64,000 nt of DNA from Roseateles saccharophilus (GCF_004342485.1 NZ_SMBU01000006.1:149058-213057), one strand, 5' to 3'. Positions 1 through 8,738 are shown, counted from the stretch's first letter. Notes: generated from the letters alone by a model not told the origin. Translations and numbers: made by a program.

Positions 1-1
1 G

Positions 2-469
2 CAGTTCCACCTCGATGGCTTTGCCGACACGGTCAGGCGCGTGCTGGACGACTCCGGCGCCCAGGGCCAGTGGCTGGAGCTGGAGCTGACCGAGCGCATG
101 CTGATGGACCACATCGAGCACGCGCCGGCCACGCTGGCGCAGCTGCGCGCGCTGGGCCTGACCGTCTCGGTCGACGACTTCGGCACCGGCTACACCTCGC
201 TCGCCCATCTGACCGAGCTGCCGCTGGACAAGCTCAAGATCGACCAGAGCTTCGTCGCCCGCCTGCCCGACGATGTGGGCGCCCAGGCCATCACCCGCGC
301 CATCGTGCAGATGGCCGTGGGCCTGGGCCTGACCGTCACGGCCGAGGGCGTGCGCAGCGCCGCGCAATGGCAGCTGCTGGCCGGCTGGGGCTGCCAGCAG
401 TTCCAGGGCGAACTGGTGGGCGCGCCGATGTCTGCGCCCGATTTCGAAGCCTGGGTGAAGGCCCGATGA
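2..469 (+). CDS. EAL-domain cyclic-di-GMP phosphodiesterase, C-terminal part (5' end outside window)
   Basis: The reading frame is open from the first bases of the window, so only the last ~155 residues are seen. They match the C-terminal half of an EAL domain, which hydrolyses cyclic-di-GMP to pGpG. Visible motifs are ELTERMLM (metal-binding Glu), DDFGTGYTSL, the catalytic-lysine region LDKLKIDQSFV, TAEGV, and the closing QQFQGELVGAPM. The residues expected for catalysis are present, so the domain is probably active. The upstream part, possibly with GGDEF, PAS or membrane domains, cannot be judged. The stop overlaps the next start (ATGA), suggesting translational coupling with the methyltransferase. 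A PilZ protein and a cyclic-di-GMP riboswitch lie elsewhere in the window. Confidence 0.9.
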   Translation, partial: QFHLDGFADTVRRVLDDSGAQGQWLELELTERMLMDHIEHAPATLAQLRALGLTVSVDDFGTGYTSLAHLTELPLDKLKIDQSFVARLPDDVGAQAITRAIVQMAVGLGLTVTAEGVRSAAQWQLLAGWGCQQFQGELVGAPMSAPDFEAWVKAR

Positions 470-1557
470 ACCTCGTCGACAAGCTGCATGCCGAGATCGC
501 CGCGGCCGGGGGCTGGCTGCCCTTCGACCGCTTCATGGCCACGGCGCTGTACGCGCCCGGCCTGGGCTATTACGCCGGCGGCCGGCGCAAGTTCGGCCAG
601 ATGCCCGGCGAGGGCTCGGACTTCGTCACCGCGCCCGAGATGTCGCCGCTGTTCGGCCGTGCGCTGGCCCGCCAGCTCGCCCAGGCCATGGATGCCAGTG
701 GCTGCCGCGAGGTGATGGAGTTCGGCGCCGGCTCGGGCGCGCTCGCCGTCCACCTCATCGCCGAGCTGGACGCCCTCGGCGCCGGGCTGACCCGCTACCG
801 CATCGTCGAGCTGTCGGCCGAGCTGCGCGAACGCCAGCGCGAGCGCCTCGTGCACTGGCGCGACCGCGTCGAGTGGCTGGACGAGCTGCCCGACGAGATC
901 GAGGCCGTCGTCGTCGGCAACGAGGTGCTGGACGCGATGCCGGTGCAGCTCATCGCCTTCGACGGCCAGGCCTGGCGCGAGCGCGGCGTCGTGTCGGCGG
1001 GCGAAGGCTTCGCCTTCGAGGACCGCGACAGCATGCTGCGCCCGCCGCTGCAGGACCCCGGATACGGCGGCTTCGTGCCCGGCACCGTCACCGAGATCCA
1101 CCCCCAGGCCGAGGCCTTCGTGCGCACGCTGGCCCGGCGGCTGAAGTGCGGCGCGGCCTTCTTCATCGACTACGGCTTCCCCGAGGCCGAGTACTACCAC
1201 CCGCAGCGCCACGGCGGCACGCTGATGTGCCACCAGGGCCATATGGCCGACCCCGATCCGCTGCACGCCGTGGGCGACAAGGACATCACGGCCCACGTCA
1301 ACTTCACCGGCATCGCGCTGGCCGGGCAGGACGCCGGCCTCGTCGTGCTGGGCTATACCAGCCAGGCCAATTTCCTGCTCAACTGCGGCATTGCCGATCT
1401 GCTGGCCGGCGCCACGCTGGGCGAGCGCGCGATGGCCCACCGCCTGCTGGCCGAGCACGAGATGGGCGAGCTGTTCAAGGTGATCGGCTTCGCGCCGCTG
1501 AATGCGCCCTTCGACGCGCTGGGTTTTGAACGCGGAGATCGCTCGCACAAGCTGTAG
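466..1557 (+). CDS. MidA/NDUFAF7-family SAM-dependent methyltransferase
   Basis: 363 residues. It belongs to the DUF185 / SAM-dependent MTase family that includes mitochondrial NDUFAF7 (MidA), an arginine methyltransferase for complex I assembly; the bacterial substrate is not known. The SAM-binding glycine motif is MEFGAGSGALAVHL near residues 85-98. The family signature VVGNEVLDAMPV follows near residue 150. Other typical stretches are PGYY-like GLGYYAGG near the N-terminus and FFIDYGFPEAEYYHPQRH near residue 235. I chose the ATG at 466 because it overlaps the upstream stop (ATGA), gives the family length, and places the conserved N-terminus correctly. The gene ends directly at a dispersed gene-end repeat. 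Confidence 0.9.
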   Translation: MNLVDKLHAEIAAAGGWLPFDRFMATALYAPGLGYYAGGRRKFGQMPGEGSDFVTAPEMSPLFGRALARQLAQAMDASGCREVMEFGAGSGALAVHLIAELDALGAGLTRYRIVELSAELRERQRERLVHWRDRVEWLDELPDEIEAVVVGNEVLDAMPVQLIAFDGQAWRERGVVSAGEGFAFEDRDSMLRPPLQDPGYGGFVPGTVTEIHPQAEAFVRTLARRLKCGAAFFIDYGFPEAEYYHPQRHGGTLMCHQGHMADPDPLHAVGDKDITAHVNFTGIALAGQDAGLVVLGYTSQANFLLNCGIADLLAGATLGERAMAHRLLAEHEMGELFKVIGFAPLNAPFDALGFERGDRSHKL

Positions 1558-1640
1558 CCCACCCCGTACCCGCTTCGCGGACCCCTCAAGGGGGCGCTTC
1601 CAGCAGCCCGGCAAAGCCGGATCTGCGGAAGCCGCTGGAT
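1558..1640 (+). repeat. Gene-end dispersed repeat, copy 1
   Basis: The sequence begins at the base after the stop codon and reads CCCACCCCGTACCCGCTTCG, then ACCCCTCAAGGGGGCG, then CCCGGCAAAGCCGGATC. The same elements, in the same order and the same orientation relative to the upstream gene's stop, occur after dctP (11491-11660) and after nosZ (25190-25231). CCCTCAAGGGG and CCGGCAAAGCCGG are short inverted repeats that can fold, so the element may act as a transcription terminator or 3'-end stabiliser. I recall comparable GC-rich elements from Burkholderiales genomes, but no search was run. Confidence 0.7.
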
Positions 1641-1693
1641 GGACCGCGGCTAACGCGCGGTGCATGCTTGAGCTTGTCGCGGAGGGCGTGTCG

Positions 1694-1999
1694 ATGAGGT
1701 GTGGACTCTTGTTGCTGCTGTTGGCTGCCCCGGCGCTGGCGCAGGACCCGAACGCGGCGCGCAGCCTGGCGGCCGGCTGTGCGAGCTGCCATGGCATCGA
1801 CGGCCGTTCGCGCGGCCCGGCGATGGCGCCGCTGGCCGGCATGAAGGCCGAGGTGATGCTGGCCTCGCTGGCCGACTACCGCAGCGGCCGCAAGGCCGGC
1901 ACCGTGATGCCGCAGATCGTCAAGGGCTATACCGAGGCGCAGCTGCGCCTGGTGGCGGCCTATTTCGCGGCATTGCCGGCGGCGCCGGCCCGGCCATGA
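1694..1999 (+). CDS. Small periplasmic mono-haem cytochrome c, partner of the following flavoprotein
   Basis: 101 residues. Residues 1-16 form a short signal peptide ending at the ALA|Q cleavage site. A single haem motif CASCH follows near residue 31. A methionine suitable as axial ligand lies in GTVMPQIVKGYT, and the helix LRLVAAYFAALPA closes the domain. This is a compact class I cytochrome c. It overlaps by ATGA with a flavocytochrome c sulfide dehydrogenase type flavoprotein, so it most likely takes electrons from it, as FccA/SoxE does. The start at 1694 is chosen because it begins the signal peptide; the frame is open further upstream through the repeat. The substrate, sulfide or another sulfur compound, is inferred from the partner. 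Confidence 0.85.
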   Translation: MRCGLLLLLLAAPALAQDPNAARSLAAGCASCHGIDGRSRGPAMAPLAGMKAEVMLASLADYRSGRKAGTVMPQIVKGYTEAQLRLVAAYFAALPAAPARP

Positions 2000-3276
2000 T
2001 CGCGCGGCGCGAACTGCTGGCGGCCGGCGGCCTGGCGCTGGCGGGCTGCGCGGGCACGCCGCCCGGGGCGGTCCTCGGCCGCGTCGTCGTCGTGGGCGGT
2101 GGCTTCGGCGGCGCCACGGCGGCGCGCTACCTGAAGCTCTGGGGCGGCGCGGCCGTCGACGTGACGCTGGTGGAGCGCAACGAGGGCTTCATCTCCTGCC
2201 CGATGTCCAACCTCGTCATCGGCGGCGTGCGCGACGCCTTCAGTATCAGCCACGGCTATGCGGGCCTGGAGGCCCAGGGCGTGAAGCGCGTGGCGGCCGA
2301 GGTCGTCGGCATCGACCCGGCGCGCAAGACCGCCGCGCTGGCCGATGGCCGCCGCCTCGGCTGGGACCGCCTCGTGCTCGCGCCCGGCATCGGCTTCATG
2401 CTCGACGAGGTGCCCGGCCTCGCCGCGGCGCTGGACAGCGGCCGTGCCGTGCACGCCTGGAAGGCCGGCCTGCAGACCCTGCTGCTGCGCCGGCAGCTGC
2501 AGGCCCTGCCCGACGCCGGCGTCGTGCTGATGAGCATCCCGCGCGCGCCCTACCGCTGCCCGCCCGGGCCCTACGAGCGCGCCTGCCTGATCGCGGCCTA
2601 TCTGCGTGCCGCCAAGCCGCGCGCCAAGCTGCTGGTGCTGGATGCCAACCCCGAGATCCAGAGCAAGCGCGCGCTGTTCGAGCGCGCCTTCGCCCAGCAT
2701 CACGCCGGCGTGCTGGAGTACCGGCCGAATGCCGAGCTCAAGGAGGTGACGGCCGACGGCGTCGCGCGCTTCGAGTTCGAGGACGTGCGCGCCGACGTGC
2801 TCAACCTGATCCCGCCGCAGCGGGCCGGCGAGCTGGCGGCCGCCTTCGCCAACGTGAACCGCCGCTGGGTCGGCATCGACTGGCTGACGATGCAGGCTGA
2901 AGGTGTGCCGGGCGTGCACGTCGTCGGCGACGCCATCCTGTCGGCGCCCGGCACGCCGAAGTCCGGCCACCTCGCCAATCAGCAGGCCAAGCTGGCCGCG
3001 GCGGCCGTGCTGGCGCTGCTCAAGGGCGAGGCCGTGAACCCGGCGCCGCTGATGATGAACACCTGCTACAGCTTCGTCACGCCGACCGAGGCCATGCATA
3101 TCGCCTCGGTCCATCAGTACGACGCCGCCGAGAAGACGATGAAGCCGGTGCCCGGCGCCGGAGGGCTGTCGCCGGCCGCCAACGTGGCCGAGGCCGGGCT
3201 GGCCCATGCCTGGGCCGAGAACATCTGGGCCGATACGCTGGCGCTGGGGCCGGAATCCGGTCGATCGGGCGTTTAG
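1996..3276 (+). CDS. fccB: Flavocytochrome c sulfide dehydrogenase-type FAD subunit
   Basis: 426 residues. The N-terminus carries a twin-arginine-like signal with a possible lipobox (MIARRELLAAGG then LALAGCAG), indicating export, probably Tat-dependent. The FAD dinucleotide-binding motif VVVVGGGFGGATAARYL follows. FISCPMSNLVIGG and APYRCPPGPYERACL are family signatures, the latter holding one redox-active cysteine. The second cysteine lies in MNTCYSFVTPTEAMHIASV in the C-terminal FCSD domain. By family, it oxidises sulfide and passes electrons to a c-type cytochrome, here the gene upstream, with which it overlaps by 4 bp. No other sox genes are in the window, so a stand-alone sulfide detoxification role is as likely as lithotrophy. 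Confidence 0.85.
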   Translation: MIARRELLAAGGLALAGCAGTPPGAVLGRVVVVGGGFGGATAARYLKLWGGAAVDVTLVERNEGFISCPMSNLVIGGVRDAFSISHGYAGLEAQGVKRVAAEVVGIDPARKTAALADGRRLGWDRLVLAPGIGFMLDEVPGLAAALDSGRAVHAWKAGLQTLLLRRQLQALPDAGVVLMSIPRAPYRCPPGPYERACLIAAYLRAAKPRAKLLVLDANPEIQSKRALFERAFAQHHAGVLEYRPNAELKEVTADGVARFEFEDVRADVLNLIPPQRAGELAAAFANVNRRWVGIDWLTMQAEGVPGVHVVGDAILSAPGTPKSGHLANQQAKLAAAAVLALLKGEAVNPAPLMMNTCYSFVTPTEAMHIASVHQYDAAEKTMKPVPGAGGLSPAANVAEAGLAHAWAENIWADTLALGPESGRSGV

Positions 3277-3301
3277 AGTCGCGCCCGACCGCACCGGGAA
3301 T

Positions 3302-4744
3302 ATGGCCTCAAGTCTCGAACTCGATCTGCACATCGCCGCGCGTGGCTCGCGCCTGGCCAGCCTGCACGCGGCGCTGCGCGAGGCCATCGCCAGCGGCCGG
3401 CTCGCGCCGGGCCTGCGCCTGCCTTCGTCGCGCGAGCTCGCGGCCAGCGTGGGCGTGTCGCGCAACACGGCCGTGGCGGCCTACGAGCTGCTGGCGTCCG
3501 AGGGCTGGCTGGAGTCGCGCGGCGGCGCGGGCAGCTTCGTCGCGGAGCTGCCGCGGGCCGTGGTGCAGGTATCGGACCGCGCCAGCGTCGCCCCCTGGGC
3601 CGACAGCCCCTGGCTGCGCGGCGAGCTGTCGGCGCTGCCGGCGCCCGGCGCCCACAGCCCGGCGCCGGCCTATCGCTTCATGACCGGTGTGCCCGACATC
3701 GCGGGCTTCCCCTTCGAGGTGCTGCGCCGCCTGCAGACGCGCGCGTTGCAGGCCGTCGCGCGCGAGCCGGCGCGCTACTCGCGCCCGCAGGGCCTGCCGG
3801 CGCTGCGCGAGGCCATCGCCGGCCATGTGTCGTCGTCGCGGGCCGTGGCCTGCACGGCGGACGACGTCATCATCACGGCCGGCGCGCAGCAGGCCTTCGA
3901 CCTGATTGCGCGCGTGCTCGTCACGCCGGGCCGCACGACGGCCGCCGTCGAGGACCCGGGCTATCCGCCGCTGCGCGCCGCGCTGATGGCGGCCGGGGCG
4001 CGGCTGGCGCCGGTGCCGGTGGACCGCGAGGGCCTGGTCGTCGACGCGCTGCCGGCCGGTGCGCGCATCGTCTGCGTGACGCCCTCGCACCAGTTCCCGC
4101 TCGGCGTGGCCCTGTCGCTGGCACGGCGGCGCGAGCTGCTGAACTGGGCGGCGCGTGAGCAGGCCGTCATCGTCGAGGACGACTACGACGGCGAGTTCCG
4201 CTTCACGCCGCGGCCGCTGGACGCGCTCAAGACACTGGACCGCGACGGCCGCGTGTTCTACGTCGGCACCCTGTCCAAGAGCATGTTGCCGGTGCTGCGC
4301 ATCGGCTTCATCGTCGCGCCGGCCTGGGCGCGCGAGGCCCTCGTCGCGGCCAGGCAGGTGGCCGACATCGGCGCGCCGGCGCTGATGCAGCGGGCTGTGG
4401 CGGACTTCATCGGCGAGGGCCATCTGCTGCGCCATGTGCGGCGCATGCGCGCCGAATACGCCGAACGGCGCGGCGTGCTGGAGCAGATGCTGGTGCGCCA
4501 TCTCGGCGCGCGCGCCGACATCTACCCCGCCATCGCCGGCCTGCACCTGTCCGCGGCCCTGGCCGGCGACTGCACCGAGCTGGCGCGGCGGGCCTGGCAG
4601 GCCGGCGTGGGTGTCGAGCCGCTGAGCCGTTACCGCCTGGCGGCCGGCGGCGTGGACGGCCTGGTGTTCGGCTATGGCGCGATCAGCGCGGCGCGCATCC
4701 CCGAGGCCGTGCGGCGCCTGGCCGAAGCGCTTGGCACCCTCTGA
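3302..4744 (+). CDS. MocR/PdxR-type GntR regulator with aminotransferase domain
   Basis: 480 residues. An N-terminal winged helix of the GntR type spans about residues 15-80 (LRLPSSRELAASVGVSRNTA, GWLESRGGAGSFV). A fold-type I aminotransferase domain fills the rest. VEDDYDGEFRF is a MocR signature, and the PLP lysine is in YVGTLSKSMLPVLRIGF. Members such as PdxR and GabR sense PLP or amino compounds and usually control a neighbouring gene. Here the nearest candidate lies downstream on the same strand rather than divergent, which leaves the target open. The ATG at 3302 gives the normal N-terminus; there is no strong ribosome-binding site. Confidence 0.88.
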   Translation: MASSLELDLHIAARGSRLASLHAALREAIASGRLAPGLRLPSSRELAASVGVSRNTAVAAYELLASEGWLESRGGAGSFVAELPRAVVQVSDRASVAPWADSPWLRGELSALPAPGAHSPAPAYRFMTGVPDIAGFPFEVLRRLQTRALQAVAREPARYSRPQGLPALREAIAGHVSSSRAVACTADDVIITAGAQQAFDLIARVLVTPGRTTAAVEDPGYPPLRAALMAAGARLAPVPVDREGLVVDALPAGARIVCVTPSHQFPLGVALSLARRRELLNWAAREQAVIVEDDYDGEFRFTPRPLDALKTLDRDGRVFYVGTLSKSMLPVLRIGFIVAPAWAREALVAARQVADIGAPALMQRAVADFIGEGHLLRHVRRMRAEYAERRGVLEQMLVRHLGARADIYPAIAGLHLSAALAGDCTELARRAWQAGVGVEPLSRYRLAAGGVDGLVFGYGAISAARIPEAVRRLAEALGTL

Positions 4745-4816
4745 ATTACCGAACTTGGCTCTGTGACGACGGTGGCCGCCTGCCTACGCTGGCGGCTCGA
4801 TTCACGAGAGAGCCCC

Positions 4817-5626
4817 ATGCCCCATTTCATGTGCCGCACCTGCGGCAGCGAGCACGAAGACAGCCCGCGCGCGCCGATGCTCTGCCCCATCTGCACCGAC
4901 GAGCGCCAGTACGTCGGCTGGCAGGGCCAGGCCTGGACGACGCATGAGGAACTGGCCGCCACCCACCGCAACCGGTTGGAGATGGACCAGGGCCTGTTCG
5001 GCGTCGGCATCTCGCCCAATTTCGCGATCCCGCAGCGCGCGCTGCACCTGCCCGAGGCCGGTGTGCTGTGGGAGAGCACGGCCCTGGTCACGCCCGAGGC
5101 GGTGGCGGAGCTGAAGCGGCGCGGCGGCGTCGAGCGCATCTGCATCTCCCACCCGCATTTCTACGCGGCCATGGTGCGCTGGAGCGAAGCCCTGAGCGGC
5201 GTGCCCATCTTCGTGCACGAGAACGACCGCCAATGGGTCAGCCGCAGCTCGCGCTGGCTGGAGTTCTGGCGCGGCGACACGCTGGACCTGGGCCGCGGCG
5301 CGACGCTGCTGCGCTGCCCGGGCCACTTCCCCGGCAGCACCGTGCTGCACTGGCAGGGCGGGGGCCGGGCGCTGCTGCTGGCGGGCGACTCGCTACACGT
5401 GACGCAGGACAGGCGCCATGTGAGCTTCATGTACAGCGTGCCCAACCACGTGCCAGCGCGGCCGGTGCTGGTGCGGGAGACGCAGGCGCGGCTGCGCGGC
5501 GTGCATTTCGACGACGTCTACGGCTTCACCTGGGGCCTGAACATCATCGGCCGCGGCCGTGCCGCGGTGGATGCGTCCTTCGAGCGCTATTTCGGCATGG
5601 TCGGTCAGGCGGCTTTTTCGACGTGA
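4817..5626 (+). CDS. Metallo-beta-lactamase-fold hydrolase with N-terminal zinc-ribbon-like motif
   Basis: 269 residues from the ATG at 4817, preceded by AGAG. The N-terminus has a C-x-x-C pair (CRTCG) and a second pair (CPIC) about 15 residues later, suggesting a small zinc ribbon. The remainder fits the metallo-beta-lactamase superfamily: the HxH region is the degenerate HPHFY, followed by RCPGHFPGSTVLHW and LLLAGDSLHV. The usual HxHxDH metal motif is therefore not intact, so hydrolase activity is uncertain. Its 3' end overlaps the convergent nrtD by 22 bp. The substrate is unknown. Confidence 0.75.
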   Translation: MPHFMCRTCGSEHEDSPRAPMLCPICTDERQYVGWQGQAWTTHEELAATHRNRLEMDQGLFGVGISPNFAIPQRALHLPEAGVLWESTALVTPEAVAELKRRGGVERICISHPHFYAAMVRWSEALSGVPIFVHENDRQWVSRSSRWLEFWRGDTLDLGRGATLLRCPGHFPGSTVLHWQGGGRALLLAGDSLHVTQDRRHVSFMYSVPNHVPARPVLVRETQARLRGVHFDDVYGFTWGLNIIGRGRAAVDASFERYFGMVGQAAFST

Positions 5627-6405
5627 GCGTGGCGGGTGTAGAGGAAGGCTATGACTTGCTTGCGCGCCGCCGCATAGCGCGGGTCCTCGGCCAGCTCCAC
5701 GCGCACGCGCGGTCGCGGGATGCCCACCTCCAGGATCTCGCCGATGGTGGCCGCCGGCCCGTTGGTCATCATGACGATGCGGTCCGAGAGCAGCACCGCC
5801 TCGTCCACGTCGTGCGTGACCATGACCACGGTGCTGTGCGTGCGCGCGACGATCTTCAGCAGCTCGTCCTGCAGCCGTGCCCGCGTCAGCGCGTCCAGCG
5901 CGCCGAAGGGCTCGTCCATCAGCAGCACCTTGGGCTCCATGGCCAGCGCGCGGGCGATGCCGACGCGCTGCTTCATGCCGCCCGAGATCTCGTGCGGGCG
6001 CTTGGTGCTTGCGTGGCTCATGCCCACCAGCTCCAGCGCGGCGCGGGCGCGCAGGTGCAGGCGCGCGCCGGGCTCCTTGCCGCCGAAGACGGACTCCACG
6101 GCCAGCAGCACGTTCTCCAGGCAGGTCAGCCAGGGTAGCAGGGAGTGGTTCTGGAACACGACGGCGCGCTCCGGCCCGGGCGCGGCAATCTCGCGGCCGT
6201 CGCAGATCAGCGCGCCCTCGCTGGGCTGCAGCAGGCCGGCGATCAGGTTGAGCAGCGTGGACTTGCCGCAGCCCGAGTGGCCGATCAGCGAGATGAACTC
6301 GCCGCGCTGCACGTCGAGGTTGATGCCCTGCAGCGCGTGGAAGCGCCCCTTGCGGGTGTTGAACACCATCTCGGCGTTCTGGACCTCGATGAAGGGTTTG
6401 GTCAT
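5605..6405 (-). CDS. nrtD: Nitrate/nitrite ABC transporter ATP-binding protein
   Basis: 266 residues, a single ABC ATPase domain. Walker A is GHSGCGKST, the Q-loop is VVFQNHSLLPW, the signature is ISGGMKQRVGIARAL, Walker B is VLLMDEPFGALD, and the switch histidine is in VTHDVDEA. The MMTNGPAATIGEI segment is typical of the NrtD/SsuB/TauB group. It lacks the C-terminal binding-protein-like domain of cyanobacterial NrtC. Last gene of nasT-nrtA-nrtB-nrtD, 4 bp after the permease gene, it energises nitrate import. Substrate assignment rests on the binding protein and the ANTAR regulator in the same cluster. Confidence 0.9.
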   Translation of the reverse strand: MTKPFIEVQNAEMVFNTRKGRFHALQGINLDVQRGEFISLIGHSGCGKSTLLNLIAGLLQPSEGALICDGREIAAPGPERAVVFQNHSLLPWLTCLENVLLAVESVFGGKEPGARLHLRARAALELVGMSHASTKRPHEISGGMKQRVGIARALAMEPKVLLMDEPFGALDALTRARLQDELLKIVARTHSTVVMVTHDVDEAVLLSDRIVMMTNGPAATIGEILEVGIPRPRVRVELAEDPRYAAARKQVIAFLYTRHAHVEKAA

Positions 6406-6409
6406 GGCT

Positions 6410-7318
6410 TCAGTCCCCGTCGAAAGTGAAATGCTTGGCGAGGGCCATCAACGCCCATTCGAGCAGCAGCCCGACGATGCCGATGACGAAGATCGCGATG
6501 ATGATGTGGGCGACGTTGAGGTTGTTCCACTCGTCCCAGACCCAGAAGCCGATGCCGACGCCGCCGGTCAGCATCTCGGCCGCGACGATGACCAGCCAGG
6601 CCGTGCCGACCGACAGGCGCACGCCGGTCAGCACATAGGGCAGCACGGCGGGCAGCAGGATGCGGGTGATGACGCGCCACTCACTGAGCTTGAGCACGCG
6701 GGCGACGTTGAGATAGTCCTCGGGTACGCGCTGCACGCCGACCGCGGTGTTGACCACCATGGGCCAGATCGAGCAGATGAAGATGGTCCAGATCGCGGCC
6801 GGGTTGGCGCTCTTGAAGGCCAGCAGGCCGATGGGCAGCCAGGCCAGCGGCGACACCGGCTTGAGCAGCGCGACCAGCGGCGACACCATGCGGCTGGCGA
6901 ACTCGAAGCGCCCGACGACGAAGCCCAGCGGGATGCCCACCAGCGCCGCGAGGCCGAAGCCCATGGCCACGCGACTCAGCGAGTTCAGGATGTTCCAGCC
7001 TATGCCCTGATCGTTGGGGCCGTTGCGGTAGAAGGGGTCGGAGAAGAGCTGCACGGCGGCATCCCAGGTGGCCGCCGGGGTCGGGAAGCTGCCGCCCTTC
7101 AGCGTGGCCAGCGCCCAGATGCCGATGAGCAGCGCCAGGCCGAGCACCGGCGGCAGCACGCGCAGTGCGACGGCGCGCCAGTCGATGGGGCGCCTGGCTC
7201 GGGCAGGCCTGACCCGGGGCGGCGCCATGGCCGCTGCGGGGCGTCCGGCCGGGGCCGGCGTCGGGTTGGCTGCGGCGGCGGCGCCGTCGGCGGGCGAATG
7301 GAAGACTGCGGACACCAT
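6410..7318 (-). CDS. nrtB: Nitrate ABC transporter permease
   Basis: 302 residues. A Pro/Ala-rich cytoplasmic N-terminus (about 45 residues) precedes the first membrane helix, LGLALLIGIWALATL. A BPD_transp_1 domain with roughly six transmembrane segments follows. The EAA-like loop contact with the ATPase is near ARVLKLSEWRVITRILLPAV. The start at 7318 is 2 bp downstream of the nrtA stop, implying translational coupling. The family imports nitrate, nitrite or cyanate, together with NrtA and NrtD. Confidence 0.9.
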   Translation of the reverse strand: MVSAVFHSPADGAAAAANPTPAPAGRPAAAMAPPRVRPARARRPIDWRAVALRVLPPVLGLALLIGIWALATLKGGSFPTPAATWDAAVQLFSDPFYRNGPNDQGIGWNILNSLSRVAMGFGLAALVGIPLGFVVGRFEFASRMVSPLVALLKPVSPLAWLPIGLLAFKSANPAAIWTIFICSIWPMVVNTAVGVQRVPEDYLNVARVLKLSEWRVITRILLPAVLPYVLTGVRLSVGTAWLVIVAAEMLTGGVGIGFWVWDEWNNLNVAHIIIAIFVIGIVGLLLEWALMALAKHFTFDGD

Positions 7319-7320
7319 GG

Positions 7321-8568
7321 TCAGGCCTTGATCTTGAAGCTGTCGGCGTACTTCGCCGGATCCTTGCCATCCCAGACAAGGCCGTCGATGAACTTGGCTG
7401 TGCGGAAGTCGCTCCTGGGCACGCTGATGCCCATCGCGCCAGCGACCTGCTTGTAGAGCGCCGTCTGGTTGACCTGCCGGGCCACCGCGAGGTAGTCGGG
7501 GTGGGACTTGAGCAGGCCCCAGCGCTTGTGCTGGGTCAGGAACCACATGCCGTCGGACAGGTAGGGGTAGTTGACCGCACCATCGTTGAAGAACTTCATG
7601 TGGTCGGGGTCGTCCCAGGTCCGGCCCAGGCCGTTCTGGTAGCGGCCCAGGATGCGCTGGTTGATCGCGTCGACGCTGGTGTTGATATAGGCCTTCTGTG
7701 CGACGGTCTCGGCCATCTTGAGCTTGTTGGACAGGCTGGCGTCGATCCAGCGGCTGGCCTCCAGCACGGCCATCATCACGGCGCGCGTGGTGTTGGGGTA
7801 CTTCCGGACGAACTCGGCCGTCGTGCCCAGCACCTTCTCGGGGTGGTCCTTCCAGATGTCCTGCGTCGTGTTGGCCGTGATGCCGATGCCGTCCATGATG
7901 GCGCGGTGGTTCCAGGGCTCGCCGACGCAGAAGCCGTCCATATTGCCCACGCGCATATTGGCCACCATCTGCGGCGGCGGCACGGTGATGAGCTTGGCGC
8001 CGGACAGCGGGTTGACGCCCGCCGCCGCCAGCCAGTAGTGCATCCACATCGCATGCGTACCGGTCGGGAAGGTGCCCGCGAAGGTGTACTCGCGCGGGTT
8101 GGCGGCCATCAGCTTGGCCAGCGAGGGGCCGTCCACCGCGCCCTTGTCGGCCAGCGCCTTGGACAGCGTGATGGCCTGGCCGTTGTGGTTCAGCGCCATC
8201 AGCACGGCCATGTCCTTTTTCGGGCCGGCCGTGCCCAGGTGCACGCCGTAGACCAGGCCGTAGAGCACATGGGCCATGTCGAGCTCGCCGTTGACGAGCT
8301 TGTCGCGCACGCCGGCCCAGGAGGCCTCCTTGCTGGGCACGATGCGCACGCCGTACTTCCTGTCGAAGCCCAGCACCGCGGCCATCACGACCGAGGCGCA
8401 GTCGGTCAGCGGGATGAAGCCGATGCGCACCTCCTCCTTCTCGGGCTTGTCCGAGCCCTGGGCCCAGGCGCCGCCGGCAAGGCCGGTGACGGGCAGGGCC
8501 GCCGCGGCGGCCAGCAGGCGGCGGCGGGCCGGGTCGGGCGTGGTGGGCGAGAGGTCGCGGACGGTCAT
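7321..8568 (-). CDS. nrtA: Nitrate ABC transporter substrate-binding protein
   Basis: 415 residues. The N-terminus is a Tat-type signal (DPARRRLLAAAAALP, cleaved near GAWAQ). The mature part fits the CmpA/NrtA family: EVRIGFIPLTDCASVV, KEASWAGVRDKLVNGELD, then MDGFCVGEPWNHRAI, which contributes to the anion site. The ATG at 8568 is preceded by AGGAG. It is the first gene after a sigma-54 promoter and an ANTAR-type leader RNA. The alternative identity, NasS nitrate sensor, is possible because NasS resembles NrtA, but the export signal and permease/ATPase partners favour the transport protein. Confidence 0.9.
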   Translation of the reverse strand: MTVRDLSPTTPDPARRRLLAAAAALPVTGLAGGAWAQGSDKPEKEEVRIGFIPLTDCASVVMAAVLGFDRKYGVRIVPSKEASWAGVRDKLVNGELDMAHVLYGLVYGVHLGTAGPKKDMAVLMALNHNGQAITLSKALADKGAVDGPSLAKLMAANPREYTFAGTFPTGTHAMWMHYWLAAAGVNPLSGAKLITVPPPQMVANMRVGNMDGFCVGEPWNHRAIMDGIGITANTTQDIWKDHPEKVLGTTAEFVRKYPNTTRAVMMAVLEASRWIDASLSNKLKMAETVAQKAYINTSVDAINQRILGRYQNGLGRTWDDPDHMKFFNDGAVNYPYLSDGMWFLTQHKRWGLLKSHPDYLAVARQVNQTALYKQVAGAMGISVPRSDFRTAKFIDGLVWDGKDPAKYADSFKIKA

Positions 8569-8728
8569 CACGGGCTCCTGGGAAATGCAAGCGAAACGAC
8601 GGCGCGACCGGGCTTCACCGCGGCGGCCGGGGCCGCGCGGGAAAAGGGGAGGTCGGACGCCGTTGTCCTGAAGCGCCGGCCGATTCATCAGCCGGCCGGC
8701 CCAAGAGGCCTGCGCCATTGCAGGCCTC
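8569..8728 (-). promoter_or_regulatory. ANTAR-type antitermination leader RNA upstream of nrtA
   Basis: This is the 5' untranslated region of nrtA, read on the minus strand. It opens at 8728 with a 9-bp stem GAGGCCTGC/GCAGGCCTC closing the hexaloop AATGGC (8705-8728). A second short stem GGAC/GTCC closes the hexaloop AACGGC (8655-8668). Both loops have A at position 1 and G at position 4, the known recognition pattern of ANTAR proteins such as NasR/NasT. Between them is a strong hairpin GCCGGCCG/CGGCCGGC (8675-8700), and CCTTTTC follows at 8641-8647, so a terminator could form. The predicted sigma-54 start site coincides with the first base of the first hairpin. The nasT gene lies immediately upstream. 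Confidence 0.7.
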
Positions 8729-8738
8729 ATCCCGTTTC

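Noticed and set aside
190..1842. Long open frame antisense to the methyltransferase and cytochrome genes
   Set aside because: GC-rich codon bias opens the opposite frame; composition is Ala/Gly/Arg-rich without motifs. The same holds for many long antisense frames, such as 1960-3468, 3308-4546, 58551-61748 and 53682-56396.
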